Assembly (NCBI GenBank): GCA_050309705.1 | Contig: JBNRMR010000071.1 | Span: 1 to 7,352 of the forward strand | Reading direction: 5' to 3' | Origin: JBNRMR01 sp050309705 | GTDB taxonomy: Bacteria; Bacillota; Clostridia; Christensenellales; UBA1750 | Length of the DNA stretch: 7,352 nucleotides | Shown: positions 5,706-7,352 of the stretch, one piece after another | Numbering within the stretch: position 1 is the first letter of the stretch | Layout: each line of letters opens with the position of its first letter | Notes under the pieces: generated by a model | Seen by the model: only the letters and a program-made list of their open reading frames with translations | Database searches by the model: none | What the model was told of the DNA's origin: nothing | Made by a program: the position numbers and the translations under genes

Positions 5706-7022
5706 ATGAATGAACAAAACAAAGAAATTCCTCACGAGCTTCACGATATTCGGGGTTTCCTTATACTCTGGGGCTCTCAGGCCGTATCCACCCTTGGAAC
5801 GGCCATGACCAGCTTCGCCCTCGCCGTTTGGGTTTATGAGCAGAAGGGGACTGCCACAAGCATCACATTGCTATCGGCTTTTTCGTTTCTGCCGTCGGTG
5901 CTGTTTTGCTTTGTCGCCGGGACGATTGCCGACAGATGGAACAAGAAGCGCATAATGCTGCTGGCGGACCTTTTTGCCGCCTTGGGAACGGCGGTAGTTT
6001 TGCTGCTGTATTCATCGGCAAGGCTGCAAATCTGGCATCTTTATGTGATCAACTTCCTTCTAAGCTTCATGAACGCCTTCCAAAACCCGGCGTCCTATTT
6101 GGCCACAAGCCTATTGGTTCCAAGAAAACACTATGTCCGGGCCAGCGGCCTTCAGGCGTTTTCAAGGTCTTTGGTCACAATAGCGGCCCCTGCTTTCGCC
6201 AGCGCCTTGCTGGCCTTCGGAGGGCTTAAAGCGGTTCTGCTCCTGGACCTTGGCGCCTTTGCCGTGGCGTTTTTTTTACTGCTGTTTTTCATTAGGATAC
6301 CTGAAATTAAGCACAGCGCGCAGGAAACTAAGGAACGGTTCCTTAAAAGCTGCATGAAAGGCATAAACTTTTTGAGGGAGCACAGGGCGCTATTGAGCAT
6401 AATCCTGTTCTTTGCCTTCGTAAACTTTATCGCAAAAATGGGCGGCTACGGCATGATGCCTGCCATGGTGCTGTCCAGAACCGGGGGAGACAGGGCGGCC
6501 CTGGGCATTGTGGAGGCGGCGGTGGGCGCGGGAACCCTTGTGGGCGGACTGATGGTGACGCTGATGAAGCCCGCCAGAAGCCGCGTGAAGGTTATATTCA
6601 TATCTTGCGGGCTTTCGTTTTTGCTGGGAGACGTGGGCCAGAGCCTGACTCACTCGGCCCTTCCTTGGGTTGCGGCGGCCTTCGCATCAAGCCTGCCACT
6701 GGCGTTTCTGAATGCAAACCTGACGGCGGTGATGCGCTCTAATGTGCCGATAGAGATGCAGGGACGCGTCTTTTCCGCCAGGGACACGATACAGTTCAGC
6801 GCCATACCCCTGGGGCTTTTTTCGGGCGGTCTGCTGGCGGACCATGTGTTTGAGCCGCTGATGCTGGGGAGCTCGCCGCTTCAAAGCGCTCTTTCCGCCA
6901 TATTTGGAACCGGAAAAGGCGCTGGCATTGCGCTGATGTTCTTCATCGTGGGAATAGTGGGCTTTGCGGCCAGCCTGGCCTGTCTGAAAAACCCGCTTTA
7001 CAGGGAGCTGGATGAAGTTTAA
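5706..7022 (+). CDS. MFS exporter of the DHA3 (MefA-like) type
   Basis: This 438-residue membrane protein has about 12 hydrophobic segments and the loop 2-3 motif GTIADRWNKKR (72-82), a variant of the GxxxDRxxRR signature of the major facilitator superfamily. Other features resemble the DHA3 group of proton-driven drug exporters, including macrolide efflux proteins: LWGSQAVSTLG near residue 25, a FQNPASYLATSLLVP stretch after the fourth segment, and an NVPIEMQGRVFSARD segment in the second half. It would export a small molecule across the cytoplasmic membrane; the substrate is unknown. AAAGGG lies 7 bases before the ATG. Length is normal and the frame is intact. It follows the cupin and GH2-like frames on the same strand without a clear promoter of its own, so it is probably transcribed with them and fine-tuned by the leader before it. 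The divergent PadR gene suits an efflux function. Confidence 0.93.
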   Translation: MNEQNKEIPHELHDIRGFLILWGSQAVSTLGTAMTSFALAVWVYEQKGTATSITLLSAFSFLPSVLFCFVAGTIADRWNKKRIMLLADLFAALGTAVVLLLYSSARLQIWHLYVINFLLSFMNAFQNPASYLATSLLVPRKHYVRASGLQAFSRSLVTIAAPAFASALLAFGGLKAVLLLDLGAFAVAFFLLLFFIRIPEIKHSAQETKERFLKSCMKGINFLREHRALLSIILFFAFVNFIAKMGGYGMMPAMVLSRTGGDRAALGIVEAAVGAGTLVGGLMVTLMKPARSRVKVIFISCGLSFLLGDVGQSLTHSALPWVAAAFASSLPLAFLNANLTAVMRSNVPIEMQGRVFSARDTIQFSAIPLGLFSGGLLADHVFEPLMLGSSPLQSALSAIFGTGKGAGIALMFFIVGIVGFAASLACLKNPLYRELDEV

Positions 7023-7034
7023 TCAGTAAAAATG

Positions 7035-7063
7035 TTGACCAAATGTCAATAAAATGATATTAT
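7035..7063 (+). promoter_or_regulatory. Sigma-A promoter with inverted repeat, before the 37-codon frame
   Basis: TTGACC (7035-7040) and TATTAT (7058-7063) are each five of six to consensus with a 17-base spacer. A perfect inverted repeat TTGAC-CAAAT-GTCAA (7035-7049) overlaps the -35 box and could be an operator. It begins 13 bases after the stop of the MFS gene, marking a new transcription unit. Confidence 0.75.
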
Positions 7064-7095
7064 TATAGCAGAATAAACCGAAAGGAGCGAGAACG

Positions 7096-7209
7096 GTGGA
7101 AGGCAAACCACGAGGTAGCCAAAGGAAATTGAAATACCCTAGCGGGAACACAAAAAGATATGCCGGAATGGCCTGCGGGCTGCTGTCCATCGGCTTCTTG
7201 CGCCGGTGA
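7096..7209 (+). CDS. Small basic 37-residue protein or leader peptide, unknown function
   Basis: A GTG at 7096 opens a 37-residue frame, preceded at 8 bases by a strong AAAGGAG site (7081-7087). The product is basic, with nine Lys/Arg residues. Its polar N-terminal half (EGKPRGSQRKLKYPSGNTKR, residues 2-21) is followed by a short hydrophobic stretch AGMACGLLSIGFL ending in RR, with a single cysteine. I recognise no family. It sits in a compact unit: promoter at 7035-7063, this frame, then an intrinsic terminator 15 bases after the stop. It could be a small membrane-associated or antimicrobial-type peptide. Alternatively it could be a leader whose translation affects read-through into the gene at 7308. 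The same stretch can form several small hairpins, so a structured RNA without translation is also possible. Confidence 0.5.
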   Translation: MEGKPRGSQRKLKYPSGNTKRYAGMACGLLSIGFLRR

Positions 7210-7217
7210 AAGCACCG
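7204..7217 (+). promoter_or_regulatory. Small hairpin across the stop codon of the 37-codon frame
   Basis: CGGTG (7204-7208) and CACCG (7213-7217) form a perfect 5-bp stem with an AAAG loop. It overlaps the TGA stop and lies directly before the terminator, so a terminating ribosome would cover it. It could be part of an attenuation structure. Confidence 0.4.
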
Positions 7218-7224
7218 CTTGCTT

Positions 7225-7254
7225 AAAGCCGCCATATTGGCGGCTTTTTATTTT
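7225..7254 (+). terminator. Strong intrinsic terminator
   Basis: AAAGCCGCC (7225-7233) pairs perfectly with GGCGGCTTT (7239-7247) around a 5-base ATATT loop, and the T-run TTTTTATTTT (7245-7254) follows. It ends the small transcription unit. As no good promoter is seen between it and the next start codon at 7308, it might also act as a regulated terminator for that gene. Confidence 0.88.
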
Positions 7255-7307
7255 CTGTGATTCTTTTGCGCTCTCGCTGGGAAATCTAAAGAGAAGGAGT
7301 GATCCCA

Positions 7308-7352
7308 GTGAAACTTTTTGTAAGAAACAAAGACGTGTCAACGGCTGTAAAG
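7308..7352 (+). CDS. Start of an unidentified protein (3' end outside window)
   Basis: A GTG at 7308 with an AAGGAG site (7294-7299) 8 bases upstream opens a frame that stays open for the 15 codons to the window edge: MKLFVRNKDVSTAVK. Too little is visible to name a family. No clear promoter lies between the terminator at 7225-7254 and this start, so it may depend on read-through from 7035 or on an atypical promoter. Confidence 0.6.
   Translation, partial: MKLFVRNKDVSTAVK

Noticed and set aside
7096..7140. Cyclic-di-GMP-I riboswitch, suggested by GGCAAACC at 7102-7109
   Set aside because: Only this short piece fits. The second conserved block and tetraloop-receptor arrangement of the class are not present.

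Overview
The window looks like chromosomal DNA from a Gram-positive Bacillota, most likely a clostridium. Shine-Dalgarno sites are strong and purine-rich, promoters resemble the sigma-A consensus, and a PadR gene is paired with a HAAS-type membrane protein. A GH38 mannosidase sits beside a sugar isomerase, as in glycan-degrading gut or soil Bacillota. Base composition is moderate and even across the genes. I see no rRNA, tRNA, CRISPR array, insertion sequence or phage gene.

Left part (1-3058): two divergent carbohydrate genes. A GH38 alpha-mannosidase runs leftward off the edge of the window, with its first 572 codons present. A TIM-barrel sugar phosphate isomerase/epimerase runs rightward. 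The roughly 460-base spacer between them holds one promoter per direction and some hairpin potential. The pair suggests catabolism of mannose-containing glycans.

Middle (3059-4800): a leftward two-gene operon, a PadR-family repressor followed by a HAAS-domain polytopic membrane protein. The two genes overlap by 17 bases and end at a clear intrinsic terminator. The operon promoter has consensus -35 and -10 boxes and carries an inverted repeat in its spacer. A near-copy of that repeat lies on the -10 box of the divergent promoter, so PadR probably controls both directions.

Right (4801-7022): a rightward cluster of a small cupin, an 89-residue orphan piece resembling the C-terminal domain of GH2 glycosidases (joined by an ATGA overlap), and a DHA3/MefA-like MFS exporter. 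The 158 bases before the exporter hold a 13-codon reading frame with a good ribosome binding site. Its end forms one arm of a perfect 10-bp hairpin, and a second hairpin ends just before the exporter's ribosome binding site. The two hairpin loops can pair with each other. This layout resembles the translated leaders of antibiotic-resistance genes and is the most interesting regulatory candidate here.

Far right (7023-7352): a compact, complete transcription unit for a basic 37-residue peptide (promoter, ribosome binding site, GTG start, terminator), followed by the start of another gene that runs off the edge. The unit is either a small-protein gene or an attenuator leader for that next gene.
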